Both the position numbers and the translations under genes were made by a program. From Francisellaceae bacterium UBA6186 (GTDB lineage Bacteria > Pseudomonadota > Gammaproteobacteria > UBA6186 > Azoamicaceae), in NCBI GenBank assembly GCA_002422785.1, contig DITK01000019.1, forward strand, positions 1 to 49,165: a stretch of DNA of 49,165 nt, read 5' to 3'. Positions 9,214 through 19,401 of the stretch are shown in pieces. The notes below the pieces were generated by a model, which did not search any database, was not told where the DNA came from, and saw only the letters and a program-made list of their open reading frames with translations. The number at the start of each line of letters is the position of its first letter. The first letter of the stretch is position 1.

Positions 9214-11406
9214 TTGGATGAACAAAAATTGAACAAAAAAATAAAAAATAATAATAATGACAACAAAGATCCGTTTGCAACTCGTGAAGCTGAAAAATAT
9301 TCAAATCCTATCCCAAGCAGAGAATTTATATTAAGTATTTTTAATGAAATTGAAATGCCTATGCATTTTAATCAATTAAAAAAACAACTTAACATAACAG
9401 ACGAACATCAAAAAATTGCTTTACGTAGGCGTCTTAGGGCTATGGTTCGTGATAATCAATTAGGTAAAATACATAAAAATTATTGTTTAAAAGAGTTTGT
9501 TAATAAATATCATGACCATCAAAAAATAGATAAATCTGGCAATCTACAACAAACCACAAAAATAGTTGGCAAATTATTTCAAGTTAACGGATTTAATTAT
9601 GTGGTGCCATTTTTAAATAAAGAGGTAGGACAAGATGTATTAATACCATTAGGGCATGAAAATGGAGCTGTAATTGGTGATTGTGTTGTGTTAGAAGTTG
9701 CTATGCCTGCGTTTAAATGGGCTGATCCTATTGGTAAAGTTGTTAAAATATTAGGTAAAGCTGATAATCGTGATGTGCTAGTAACTGCATCAATAATTAG
9801 TTTAGATATTCCTTATTTGTGGAGTGTTGATATTAAAAAGCAAGTTGCTGAAACTGCTAAAAATATTGATATTGCAGTTATAAAATCTAGAGTTGATTTA
9901 AGAAATTTATCATTAGTGACAATTGATGGAGAAGATTCTAAAGATTTTGATGATGCCGTTTTCTGTGAAGTTAATAAGCGTGCTGGTTGGAAACTATACG
10001 TTGCCATAGCTGATGTTAGTTATTATATAACGCAAGATACTTGCGTAGATGATGAAGCAATGTCACGAGGTAATTCTGTATATTTCCCTGGTAAAGTTAT
10101 CCCTATGTTACCAGAATTATTTTCTAATGAGCTATGTTCACTAAAGCCAAATGTTGATAGATTGTGCTTAGTATGCGAAATGCACATAAGCCCAACTGGT
10201 AAATTAACCAAATATAAATTTTATGAAGCTATTATGTGTTCCAAGGCACGCTTAACTTATAATCAGGTTGACGAGTTATTAGCTGGCAATAAAAATAGTA
10301 AAGCAGTAGAAAAATCTGTATTAACTAATTTGACAGAACTACATGAATTATTTGCTGTGTTACATCAGCAACGACAATTACGAGGTGCTATTGAATTTGA
10401 AACTTCAGAAAGTAAAGTGGTTTTTAATAATAAAGGCGAAGTAATTGATATAAAAACAGTAAAACGTAATGTGGCTCATAAAATTATAGAAGAATGTATG
10501 TTGTGTGCTAATGTTGCAACAGCTAAATTTTTAGAAAAAAATAATATTACCAGTATTTATCGTGTTCATGAAGGACCAAAATCTGTTAAATTATTGGATT
10601 TGAAGGCTTTTTTACAAGGGGTAGGTTTATCGCTCGATACTGACGACCATGTAACTCCAAAAGATTATGCCAGATTATTACAAAGTATTAGTTCTCGAAA
10701 AGATGCAGATGTAATTCAAATGATTTTATTACGCTCTATGTGTCAAGCGGTGTATTCTACAGAAAATATAGGGCATTTTGGGTTGGCATATACTGAGTAT
10801 ACTCATTTTACATCCCCTATTCGTAGATACACGGATTTATTAGTTCATAGGCATATTAAAGCTATTTTAAATAACCAAATTGATAATTTACAGCTTTCTT
10901 TTGAACAAGTAAAACAAGTAGCTGATCATTGTTCTATGACCGAGCGTCGTGCGGATGATGCTACTAGAGAAGTAATTAAAGCATGTAAATGTCAATATTT
11001 AAGTAAATATTTAGGACATAAATTTGCCGGCATAATATCTGGTGTTACTAAATTTGGTTTGTTCGTTGAAATTAAAGATATTTATATAGATGGTTTAGTA
11101 CATATTAATTCTTTAGGGCAAGATTATTTCCTGCATGATCCGGTTCATCATAAGCTGATAGGAGAAAGAAGTGGTTTAATCTATTCTTTGGGAATGGAAT
11201 TGCAAGTTATAGTAAGTAAAGTTGATTTAGATAGAAGACGTATAGATTTTGCGTTAGAAATTAAAGACAATAACAATAAATCTATGCATAAAAAATCTAG
11301 TGTTTCCAGATCTAAAAGTAAAAAATCTAATAAATCTGCTACAATTAATAAAAATTTTAAATTAAAAAAAAACAATTCAAAAAAACCAACTAAAAAATCT
11401 AAATAG
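9214..11406 (+). CDS. rnr: Ribonuclease R
   Basis: 3'-5' exoribonuclease that degrades structured RNA. At 730 aa, the order is an N-terminal winged helix (PIPSREFILSIFNEIEMPMH), cold-shock domains, an RNB catalytic domain with the metal-binding DGEDSKDFDDAV, YRVHEGP, and HFTSPIRRYTDLLVHR, then an S1 domain (~residues 605-690) and a Lys/Ser-rich basic tail of about 40 residues. No ATG exists near the 5' end. TTG 9214 keeps the conserved DPFATREAEKYSNP segment and has AGGA 13 bases upstream, so a TTG start is likely. It sits 30 bases after hflC and 2 bases before rlmB. Confidence 0.95.
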   Translation: MDEQKLNKKIKNNNNDNKDPFATREAEKYSNPIPSREFILSIFNEIEMPMHFNQLKKQLNITDEHQKIALRRRLRAMVRDNQLGKIHKNYCLKEFVNKYHDHQKIDKSGNLQQTTKIVGKLFQVNGFNYVVPFLNKEVGQDVLIPLGHENGAVIGDCVVLEVAMPAFKWADPIGKVVKILGKADNRDVLVTASIISLDIPYLWSVDIKKQVAETAKNIDIAVIKSRVDLRNLSLVTIDGEDSKDFDDAVFCEVNKRAGWKLYVAIADVSYYITQDTCVDDEAMSRGNSVYFPGKVIPMLPELFSNELCSLKPNVDRLCLVCEMHISPTGKLTKYKFYEAIMCSKARLTYNQVDELLAGNKNSKAVEKSVLTNLTELHELFAVLHQQRQLRGAIEFETSESKVVFNNKGEVIDIKTVKRNVAHKIIEECMLCANVATAKFLEKNNITSIYRVHEGPKSVKLLDLKAFLQGVGLSLDTDDHVTPKDYARLLQSISSRKDADVIQMILLRSMCQAVYSTENIGHFGLAYTEYTHFTSPIRRYTDLLVHRHIKAILNNQIDNLQLSFEQVKQVADHCSMTERRADDATREVIKACKCQYLSKYLGHKFAGIISGVTKFGLFVEIKDIYIDGLVHINSLGQDYFLHDPVHHKLIGERSGLIYSLGMELQVIVSKVDLDRRRIDFALEIKDNNNKSMHKKSSVSRSKSKKSNKSATINKNFKLKKNNSKKPTKKSK

Positions 11407-11408
11407 CC

Positions 11409-12224
11409 GTGTTGTATAAAAAAACTAACAAAAAAAAATCATCAGAGAGTATTGCCAGTAATCAAGATTTAATCTATGGGATTAACACCATAGAAGTATT
11501 AATAAATGCTAATCCTGACAGAATTATTACAATTTTTTGTGAGAAAAAAAATAATATAGCAACAAATTCAAAAATTAAAAATATTTGTGATACAGCTCGT
11601 AAATTGCAAATTTCTATACAAGATTGTAATCCAGGAACTTTAGATAAATGGTTTATAGAACCTGTTAATCATCAGGGCATGGCTGCTCGTATTACTCCTA
11701 CTAAATTTTTAGTGGAAGAAGATTTAATTGTTTTAGCAAAATCAAATCCTGCCAAGGTTATATTTTTAGTGTTAGATAATATACAAGATCCTAGAAATTT
11801 GGGAGCGTGTATTAGAAATGCTGTATGTTTTGGTGTTAGTGCTGTTATCATTTCTAGAAATGCAACCTGCGATATAACAGCGACGGTCAAAAAAGCAGCT
11901 TCTGGTGCGGTAGACATAATTCCGATCGCCAAAGTTGGTAATTTAAATAATTGTTTACAACAACTAAAAAAACATGGAGTTTGGGTGGTATCTTTAGCTG
12001 CATCTCATGCTCAAAATTTATCTACAATAGATCTGAGGGTTCCTATTGCTTTAGTTTTAGGTTCGGAAAATGCAGGAGTTCGTAATATTATTAAGCAGCA
12101 TAGTGATTTTTTAGCCAAAATACCTATGATTAATAGCGGAGTAGATAGTTTGAATTTATCAGTTGCAACTGGTATTTGTTTATACGAAGTACATAGGCAG
12201 AGGGCAAATGGTTCAATTAAATAA
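11409..12224 (+). CDS. rlmB: 23S rRNA (guanosine-2'-O)-methyltransferase RlmB
   Basis: SPOUT methyltransferase that modifies G2251 of 23S rRNA. The SpoU motifs are all present: LDNIQDPRNLGACIRNA (motif 1), LGSENAGVRN (motif 2) and IPMINSGVDSLNLSVATG (motif 3). A small L30e-like substrate-binding domain (IYGINTIEVLINANPDRI) precedes them. The frame begins at GTG 11409, two bases after rnr, giving a ~20-residue Lys/Ser extension ahead of the conserved IYGI; the exact start is uncertain. Its last 17 bases overlap sdhA. Confidence 0.94.
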   Translation: MLYKKTNKKKSSESIASNQDLIYGINTIEVLINANPDRIITIFCEKKNNIATNSKIKNICDTARKLQISIQDCNPGTLDKWFIEPVNHQGMAARITPTKFLVEEDLIVLAKSNPAKVIFLVLDNIQDPRNLGACIRNAVCFGVSAVIISRNATCDITATVKKAASGAVDIIPIAKVGNLNNCLQQLKKHGVWVVSLAASHAQNLSTIDLRVPIALVLGSENAGVRNIIKQHSDFLAKIPMINSGVDSLNLSVATGICLYEVHRQRANGSIK

Positions 12225-13998
12225 TACAACTAATAAACCACACAATATTATTACTAAAAATTTTGATGTTGTCATAATTGGAGGTGGTGGTGCTGGGTTG
12301 CGTGCTGCATTAGAGTTATCATTGGCTGCTAAAAAAGTTGCTGTTGTTTCTAAAGTATTTCCTACCAGATCGCACACAGTTTCAGCTCAGGGTGGCATTT
12401 CTGCAGCCATTGGTAATGTTCACGATGATAATTGGTTATGGCATATGTTTGACACGGTAAAAGGTTCTGATTATTTAGGTGATCAAGATTGCATAGAATT
12501 TATGTGTAAAAATGCTCCAGAAGTAGTTTATGAATTAGAACATATGGGGTTACCATTTTCCAGATTGCCAAACGGTAAAATTTATCAAAGACCGTTTGGC
12601 GGACAATCTAAAGATTTTGGCAAAGGTGGACAAGCGAGTCGTACCTTAGCTGCGGCAGATCGCACCGGACATGCTTTATTACATACTTTGTATCAGAATA
12701 ATCTACAAGCTAAAACAATATTTTTCAATGAATTTTATGCATTAGATTTAGTTAAATCGGGTTCTAGTGATATAGCCGGAGTTGTTGTTTTAGATATAGC
12801 GACAGGAGAATTAATATTTTTACACGGAAAAGTTGTAATTATAGCAACAGGTGGTGCAGGCCAAATATATCAAGCAACTAGTAACGCTTTAATTAATACT
12901 GGCGACGGTATTGGGATTGCATTAAGGGCAGGATTAGGTGTGCAAGATATGGAAATGTGGCAATTTCATCCGACAGGACTCTATGATAAAGGAATTTTAA
13001 TTTCAGAGGGTTCAAGAGGTGAAGGTGGCTATTTATTAAATAAACATGGTGAGCGATTTATGGAACGATATGCACCAGTAGCTAAAGATTTAGCATCAAG
13101 GGATGTGGTTACTCGTTGTATTGCTACAGAAATATTACAAGGCAGAGGTTGTGGTGAACAAGGAGCATATATTGAGTTAAAACTTGATCATTTAGGTTTG
13201 GATTTAATTAAAGAGCGATTACCCGGTATTTTGGAATTGGCTGCCACTTTTGCAGGCGTTGATCCTAGCAAGCAACCGATACCAGTTATACCTACTTGTC
13301 ATTATATGATGGGAGGTATTCCGACTAATAGACATGCGAATGTGGTAAGTTGGCGACCAAATCTTGATACCATAGATAATTTATATGCTATTGGGGAATG
13401 TTCATGTATATCGGTGCATGGTGCTAATCGATTGGGCGGTAATTCTTTGTTGGAGTTAATAGTGTTTGGTAGAGAAGCTGGTCGTGATATAATTAACAAA
13501 TTAAATTCTGGCTTAGATTTTAATCCTGTAACCAAAGATGCTGTAGAATTGGCAGCTAATAGATTTTATCATTTACACCACCAAAAATCAGGAGAATCTT
13601 GTTGGCAAATTAAAAATGAATTAAAAAAGACTATGCAGGATAATTTTGGCATATTTAGAACTTATAAAAATATGCAATCTGGTATTTTAAAATTAAAAGC
13701 ACTAATAGATCGTTCGTCGCATATTGCGTTAACTGATTATAGTAAAATTTTCAATACTGAATGTGTAGAGGCATTAGAATTAGATAATTTGTTAAGTACT
13801 GCACTAGCTACAGCAATTGCGGCCAATGCTAGAGAAGAAAGTCGAGGGGCACATGTAAGAGATGATTTTCCCAATAGAGACGATAACAATTGGTTAAAGC
13901 ACACTGTGGTATTTTCAGATAATAGTATCATATATCGATCAGTTAATTTACAACCAGACACGGTAGCTAGATTTATGCCTCAAGATAGAATTTATTAA
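12208..13998 (+). CDS. sdhA: Succinate dehydrogenase flavoprotein subunit
   Basis: Oxidises succinate to fumarate in the TCA cycle and passes electrons to SdhB. The 596-aa protein has the FAD-binding IIGGGGAGLRAA motif (~residues 23-34), the FAD-attaching His in RSHTVSAQGG (H56), QFHPTG, SEGSRGEGGYL, GERFMERYAP and the catalytic SRDVVTRC Arg. ATG 12208 has an AGAGGG ribosome site and lies inside the end of rlmB; longer readings have no support. sdhC and sdhD, normally just upstream, are absent, so the membrane anchor must be encoded elsewhere or lost. Confidence 0.97.
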   Translation: MVQLNNTTNKPHNIITKNFDVVIIGGGGAGLRAALELSLAAKKVAVVSKVFPTRSHTVSAQGGISAAIGNVHDDNWLWHMFDTVKGSDYLGDQDCIEFMCKNAPEVVYELEHMGLPFSRLPNGKIYQRPFGGQSKDFGKGGQASRTLAAADRTGHALLHTLYQNNLQAKTIFFNEFYALDLVKSGSSDIAGVVVLDIATGELIFLHGKVVIIATGGAGQIYQATSNALINTGDGIGIALRAGLGVQDMEMWQFHPTGLYDKGILISEGSRGEGGYLLNKHGERFMERYAPVAKDLASRDVVTRCIATEILQGRGCGEQGAYIELKLDHLGLDLIKERLPGILELAATFAGVDPSKQPIPVIPTCHYMMGGIPTNRHANVVSWRPNLDTIDNLYAIGECSCISVHGANRLGGNSLLELIVFGREAGRDIINKLNSGLDFNPVTKDAVELAANRFYHLHHQKSGESCWQIKNELKKTMQDNFGIFRTYKNMQSGILKLKALIDRSSHIALTDYSKIFNTECVEALELDNLLSTALATAIAANAREESRGAHVRDDFPNRDDNNWLKHTVVFSDNSIIYRSVNLQPDTVARFMPQDRIY

Positions 13999-14012
13999 CA
14001 GGATTTATTAAT

Positions 14013-14714
14013 ATGCTAAAATTATCTATATATAGATATAATTCTACACAACCAGATGTAGATCCATATATGCAAGAATATCAATTAAATAAATCGGATC
14101 TTAAAGGCAAGATGTTGTTAGATGCATTAATTGCGGTGCAAGAACAACTTGATGCAAGTTTATCGTTTAGAAAATCATGCAGGGAAGGTGTTTGTGGTTC
14201 TGATGGTATGAATATTAATGGCAAAAATACGTTAGCCTGCATTGTTCCGCTTAGTAGTTTTGATAATACGGCTATAGTTATTAAGCCATTAACTGGTATG
14301 CCAGTTATTCGTGATTTGATTGTAGATATGAGTAAATTTAATCAACAATATGAAAATATACAACCATATCTGCAAAACCATGAATCAACACCAGTTACAG
14401 AAAGATTGCAATCCATAGAAGAAAGATCAAAATTAGACGGATTATATGAATGTATTTTATGTGGGTGTTGTTCTAGTGCCTGTCCCATCTATTTAAAAGA
14501 TCAAGAGCAATTTGCAGGACCTGCATCTATGTTGCAATCTGCCAGATTTATTTTTGATAGTCGTGACACTAAAACTGATGAACGTATTGCACAATTAGAC
14601 GAAGCACATGGTTTATTTAAATGTCGTAATATTTTAACTTGTGTAGACGCATGTCCCAAAGGATTAGATCCTAATAAAGCAATTAATGATATTCGTAAAA
14701 AGATCTTAGAATAA
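14013..14714 (+). CDS. sdhB: Succinate dehydrogenase iron-sulfur subunit
   Basis: Carries electrons from SdhA to quinone. The 233-aa protein has the 2Fe-2S motif SCREGVCGSDGMNINGKNTLAC and, in the C-terminal half, the 4Fe-4S and 3Fe-4S cysteines in CILCGCCSSACP and CRNILTCVDACPKGLDP. Length is normal. It follows sdhA by 14 bases with an AGGA-like site, so the two form an operon. No sdhC/D follow either. Confidence 0.96.
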   Translation: MLKLSIYRYNSTQPDVDPYMQEYQLNKSDLKGKMLLDALIAVQEQLDASLSFRKSCREGVCGSDGMNINGKNTLACIVPLSSFDNTAIVIKPLTGMPVIRDLIVDMSKFNQQYENIQPYLQNHESTPVTERLQSIEERSKLDGLYECILCGCCSSACPIYLKDQEQFAGPASMLQSARFIFDSRDTKTDERIAQLDEAHGLFKCRNILTCVDACPKGLDPNKAINDIRKKILE

Positions 14715-14729
14715 GTAGAGTGTGCCTAG

Positions 14730-15368
14730 ATGGATTATGTTATTGTGTTGCATGGCATTTTACTTAATGCCAATTATATGAAAGTCCTAGCATCATATAT
14801 TGGTGCTAAGGGTTATAGCGTTATTAATATTAATTATCCTTCAACTCAAAAAAATCTGGAAGAATTAGTCGAAAGTGTTTGGATAGATATTTCTAGTCAA
14901 TTGATTGAAAATAAGCCAGTACATTTTATCTGCTATTCTATGGGAGGATTATTAGTGAGAGCTATGTTGAATAAATATCGCCCATTAATGCTGGGTCGTG
15001 TTGTATTAATAGGTACTCCTAATAATGGAAGTGAAATTGCGGATTTTTTAAAAAATAATTGGTTTTATAAAAAAATATTTGGACCAGCTGGACAACAATT
15101 AATTACTGATCAATCAAATATAAAACATTTATTTGGAATAATTGATTATGATTTGGGGATTATTGCTGGCAGTATGTCTTTAGATCCTATTTGTTCTAGA
15201 TTGATTAAAGAGAAAAATGATGGCAAAGTTTCCATAACTAGTACTAAGCTTGCTGGGATGAAAGATCATATTATTATAAAATCATCACATATGTTTTTAC
15301 CATATAGTAAACAAGTACTTAGTCAAACTGTTTATTTTTTACAACATGGATCTTTTTTTAGACCATAA
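14730..15368 (+). CDS. Lipase/esterase-like alpha/beta hydrolase
   Basis: The 212-aa product has the alpha/beta hydrolase layout: an N-terminal VIVLHGILLNA strand with the HG oxyanion dipeptide, the nucleophile elbow CYSMGG near residue 69 with its Ser, a GTPNNGS loop typical of triacylglycerol-lipase-like and GPI-inositol-deacylase-like families, and a C-terminal His in SSHMFLP. No signal peptide is visible, so it is probably cytoplasmic. It starts 15 bases after sdhB, so it may share its transcript. The substrate is unknown. Confidence 0.8.
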   Translation: MDYVIVLHGILLNANYMKVLASYIGAKGYSVININYPSTQKNLEELVESVWIDISSQLIENKPVHFICYSMGGLLVRAMLNKYRPLMLGRVVLIGTPNNGSEIADFLKNNWFYKKIFGPAGQQLITDQSNIKHLFGIIDYDLGIIAGSMSLDPICSRLIKEKNDGKVSITSTKLAGMKDHIIIKSSHMFLPYSKQVLSQTVYFLQHGSFFRP

Positions 15369-15475
15369 CAAGAGCTATAGTCAAACAGTTGATATATATC
15401 TAATAACAACACCAATAAAATAAAGATCTTATCCTTTTTGTCGTTAAATATAATTAATAATAAAGGGGAATTTCC

Positions 15476-17734
15476 ATGTTTAAGATCCATAATTTGACCA
15501 TAGGTAGTAAAGTTTTATTAGCTTTTGTATATATAACTTTTTTGGCAATTATGTCGGTTGCATCTATATCATATTTTTCTGCTAAAGATGCTTTGGAAAA
15601 AAATATCTTTAATCAATTAGTTTCAGTTAGAGAAATTAAAGCTACTCAAGTTGAAAAATATTTTGATTTTATCAATCGTCAATTAATTAGTTTTTCTAAA
15701 GATCAAACGATTATTAATGCGATGGTTGATTTTAAAACGGCATTTGATAAATTGTCAGAAGAATCAACAGGAAAGTTAGAAATTAATAATACCAACAAAT
15801 CACTTGATAATTATTATGAAACTGAATTTTTATCAAGATTGTCAGCAACTCATGAACAAATACAAAAAAAAGAATATTATCAACCAAGCGATATGAATGC
15901 TAAAATTGCACAATATTTATATATTTCTAATAATCAACATTCTATAGAAAATAAAAAAATGCTGGAAGATGCTCTAGATGGTAGTTCTTACAGCAAAGCT
16001 CATAAAACATATCATAATATTATTGCTGAATATGTCGACATGTTTGGATATGAAGAATTGTTTTTAATTGATCACAAAACAGGTAATATTGTATACAGTG
16101 TTTTAAAAGAAATAGATTTTGGTTCATCATTGTTAAATGATTCTTATAAAAACAGTAATATTTATGATGCATTTGTTGCAACTAAAAGTGTTGATAAAGT
16201 TGGGTTGACAAAATTAACTGATTTTAAACCATATTATCCTGCTTACAATGCTTTTGTTGCTTTTGTTGCCACGCCAATTTTTAATGGCGACAATCAAATA
16301 GGGATCTTAATGTTTAGAATGCCAAATCGTGAAATAAATAATATTATGACCAATGGAAATTCTTGGAGTAATATTGGTCTAGGAAACACGGGAGAAGCTT
16401 ACCTGGTCGCTAATGATTATACAATTCGTAATCAGCCTAGATTGTTAATAGAACATCAAGATAAATTTTTTAATTCATTAGATAAAATAGGATTTAATAA
16501 TAAACAAGTAATGAAAATGATTGATTTGATTAATAAATACCATAGTGCAATCGGAATGTATCCAATAAGAACGGCAGCTATCGTGGATGCATTTAACGAT
16601 GTTAGTGGCACTAAAGTATTAAAAAATGTGTTTGGCAATATGGTATTATCGGCATATAAGCCATTAAATATTAATGGCTTACAATGGTCAATTGTTGCAG
16701 AAATAAATACTGAAGAAGCTTTAACTCCAATCAATAGCCTAAGAAACCAATTGTTAATTTTTACTATAGGATTATTAGTATTATCATCTGTAGTGGCTTT
16801 AATATTTTCTCACTATGTTATTACTAAGCCTGTGAAAAATATGTTGCATGCAGCTCATGATTTGCTAGTTGGGGATGGCGATTTAACAAAAAGAATTCCA
16901 GTAACTAGTAGCGATGAAATTGGTAGAACTGCAGAAGCTTTTAATGGTTTTTTACAAAAATTGCAAAATGTTATGCTAGATATAAAATCTTCTATGGAAA
17001 TATTGTTAGAACTATCAACAAAAATTAGTACTGCAGCAGAATCTCTTAGTAATACTGCGACTTCACAGGCAGATCATGTAGATCAAACTTGTGCTTCTTT
17101 AGAACAAATGAACGCTTCTATTAGCAATAATGCTAAAAGTGCTAAAGGTACAGAAAATATTGCGACTAATGCTTCTAATGATGCAAAAAATGGCGGTAGT
17201 GCTGTAAGCGATACCATTACGTTGATGCAATCTATTACTAATAAAATTAGCATAATAGATGATATCGCATACAAAACAAATTTATTAGCATTAAATGCAG
17301 CGATAGAAGCAGCTCGTGCTGGAGAATTTGGTCGTGGTTTTGCAGTTGTTGCTAGTGAAATTAGAAAATTGTCTGAACGTAGTCAGTTGGCAGCACAAGA
17401 AATTGGTGGATTATTAGAAAAAAGCACTAATATTTCTACAGATGCTGGTAAGTTCCTAGATAAAATTGTACCAGCAGTTGCTCAAACTGCAGAACTTGTT
17501 AGGGAAATTGTAAAGGCTTCAGAAAATCAAGCTATGGTTGTTGGGCAAATTAATACCGCCATGAATTTAATAGATGAAAACACTCAACAAAATGTATCTT
17601 CTTCTAATGATTTAGCAATAATTGCCAAATCGATATCTGCCAAAGCCTATGATTTAAAAGAACTTATATCTTTTTTTAAAGTGATAAATTCTTTGGATAA
17701 TCAACATGACAAAATCAACAATATTATTTTGTAG
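15476..17734 (+). CDS. Methyl-accepting chemotaxis-type receptor
   Basis: 752-aa transmembrane chemoreceptor. Membrane segment 1 is at ~residues 12-34, followed by a large periplasmic sensor of ~390 residues resembling a double-Cache fold, then membrane segment 2 at ~424-446, a HAMP domain (ITKPVKNMLHAAHDLLVGDG) and a coiled-coil signalling domain. The kinase-contact hairpin tip is canonical: NLLALNAAIEAARAGEFGRG, then FAVVASEIRKLSERS. A strong AAGGGGAA ribosome site precedes ATG. It heads an operon with CheA, CheW and a receiver-phosphatase. No CheR or CheB is in the window, so adaptation by methylation cannot be assumed. Confidence 0.93.
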   Translation: MFKIHNLTIGSKVLLAFVYITFLAIMSVASISYFSAKDALEKNIFNQLVSVREIKATQVEKYFDFINRQLISFSKDQTIINAMVDFKTAFDKLSEESTGKLEINNTNKSLDNYYETEFLSRLSATHEQIQKKEYYQPSDMNAKIAQYLYISNNQHSIENKKMLEDALDGSSYSKAHKTYHNIIAEYVDMFGYEELFLIDHKTGNIVYSVLKEIDFGSSLLNDSYKNSNIYDAFVATKSVDKVGLTKLTDFKPYYPAYNAFVAFVATPIFNGDNQIGILMFRMPNREINNIMTNGNSWSNIGLGNTGEAYLVANDYTIRNQPRLLIEHQDKFFNSLDKIGFNNKQVMKMIDLINKYHSAIGMYPIRTAAIVDAFNDVSGTKVLKNVFGNMVLSAYKPLNINGLQWSIVAEINTEEALTPINSLRNQLLIFTIGLLVLSSVVALIFSHYVITKPVKNMLHAAHDLLVGDGDLTKRIPVTSSDEIGRTAEAFNGFLQKLQNVMLDIKSSMEILLELSTKISTAAESLSNTATSQADHVDQTCASLEQMNASISNNAKSAKGTENIATNASNDAKNGGSAVSDTITLMQSITNKISIIDDIAYKTNLLALNAAIEAARAGEFGRGFAVVASEIRKLSERSQLAAQEIGGLLEKSTNISTDAGKFLDKIVPAVAQTAELVREIVKASENQAMVVGQINTAMNLIDENTQQNVSSSNDLAIIAKSISAKAYDLKELISFFKVINSLDNQHDKINNIIL

Positions 17735-17742
17735 GAATTATT

Positions 17743-19401
17743 ATGGATTTTAGTGGTTCAGTTGCAGAAATTTTTGTCATCGAGGCTAAAGAATTAATAG
17801 CTAAGATGGAAGAAGTTTTATTAAAAATGGAACAAGGAGAACAAAATCCTGATTTTATAAATAATATTTTTAGATCAGCTCATACACTTAAAGGAGCTGC
17901 TGCCATGTTTGATTTTTCTGCATTAGCTAGTTTTTCTCATGAAATAGAAAATCTATTATCTGTTTTTAGAGAAAAAAAATCTGCAATCAGCAAAATGAAA
18001 ATAGCTGTTTTATTAGATTCAGTTGATTTTCTTTATGAGTTGTTAAATGACAGTATTAAAGGTAGTGTTAACCAAAAAACAATAACTCGTCAACAGGAAT
18101 TAATTGAAAAACTTAAATGTAACGAAGATTCTAACGATAAAATAACAATAGTTAAATCTGATATAAAAGATGAGAATATTGTTTCTATAGTTCAGAGTGA
18201 CATAACAGATAGCAATACTATAAAAAACTTTATCAAAGTAGAAGCTAGTAAATTGGATGATATCATTAATCTGATAGGAGAAGCAGTTGTTGTTCAACTA
18301 CACTTAAATAATTTGATTAAAGAAAATAAAATTGACAATGATGAATTATATCATACTGCAGAAAGAAGTTATAATTTGATAGATGATTTAAGAATTATAA
18401 GTTTACAACTGAGGATGTTGCCGGTTAAGGAAATTTTTTCTAAATTCAATAGGGTTGTTAGAGATATAGCAACTCAAAAAAACAAGCAAATTAAATTACA
18501 ACTTATTGGTTCAGAGACAGAATTAGACAAATCTATTATAGAAAAAATAAATGATCCGCTGTTACATTTAATAAGAAATGCTTGCGATCATGGTATCGAT
18601 CTGCCAGCAGATAGAGTGGCTGCCGGCAAGCCTACTTGTGGTTTGGTAACATTACAAGCGTCGCAAGAAAATAGCGAAATAATTATACAAGCCTCTGATG
18701 ATGGTCGTGGTATCGACTTAGATCAAGTGAAACAAAAAGCAATTAAGGTTGGATTGATAAAAAAAGATGCAAATTTATCTGAACAAGAAATTCTAGCGTG
18801 TATTTTTGAGCCAGGATTTTCAACTGTAGAAGAAATTACTGATTTATCTGGTCGTGGTGTTGGTATGGATGTTGTGAAAAAAGAAGTAGAAAAACTACAT
18901 GGCAGCATTCAAATTAATAGCAAGAAAATGATAGGCACCACCATTGCTATTAGATTACCATTAACACTAGCTATTATAAATGGATTGTTAATAACAACAA
19001 CAAACTTTTCTTGCTTGATTCCCATGTGGAATGTTATAGAGTGTGTAGAAATTACTAGTGATGATTATCAATCAATAGTTAATCATAATTATGTTAATTT
19101 TAGGAATAAAGTTCTACCTAGCATGGTATTAAGTAAATTATTAGGCATAAATGGTAAAAAATCACCTAATACTGCTATTATTGTGCAACATGGGGATTAT
19201 AAAGTAGGAATTATAGTTGATTCTTTGGAAGGTGAAATTCAAACTATTATTAAACCAATGCCAGAGATGTTTGCTAATTTAAAGTGGATCAATGGTACTG
19301 CTATTTTAGGTAATGGTAGAGTTGCAATTATTCTAGATATTCCAGGATTAATAGCTAATGTAATAGAAAAGCATAAACATTCAACCAAGGTTGCTGTATG
19401 A
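17743..19401 (+). CDS. cheA: CheA-type sensor histidine kinase
   Basis: Chemoreceptor-controlled kinase, 552 aa. An Hpt (P1) domain carries the phosphorylated His in FRSAHTLKGAA (H47). A short charged linker follows, with no clear P2 CheY-binding domain. The dimerisation helices begin near FIKVEASKLDDIINLIGE, followed by the ATPase domain with LIRNACDHGID (N box), DDGRGID (G1) and SGRGVGMDVV (G2), and a CheW-like P5 domain from about residue 415. It is 8 bases after the receptor, with AGGA ahead of ATG, and overlaps CheW by ATGA. Lack of P2 fits an output other than a flagellar-motor CheY. Confidence 0.94.
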   Translation: MDFSGSVAEIFVIEAKELIAKMEEVLLKMEQGEQNPDFINNIFRSAHTLKGAAAMFDFSALASFSHEIENLLSVFREKKSAISKMKIAVLLDSVDFLYELLNDSIKGSVNQKTITRQQELIEKLKCNEDSNDKITIVKSDIKDENIVSIVQSDITDSNTIKNFIKVEASKLDDIINLIGEAVVVQLHLNNLIKENKIDNDELYHTAERSYNLIDDLRIISLQLRMLPVKEIFSKFNRVVRDIATQKNKQIKLQLIGSETELDKSIIEKINDPLLHLIRNACDHGIDLPADRVAAGKPTCGLVTLQASQENSEIIIQASDDGRGIDLDQVKQKAIKVGLIKKDANLSEQEILACIFEPGFSTVEEITDLSGRGVGMDVVKKEVEKLHGSIQINSKKMIGTTIAIRLPLTLAIINGLLITTTNFSCLIPMWNVIECVEITSDDYQSIVNHNYVNFRNKVLPSMVLSKLLGINGKKSPNTAIIVQHGDYKVGIIVDSLEGEIQTIIKPMPEMFANLKWINGTAILGNGRVAIILDIPGLIANVIEKHKHSTKVAV

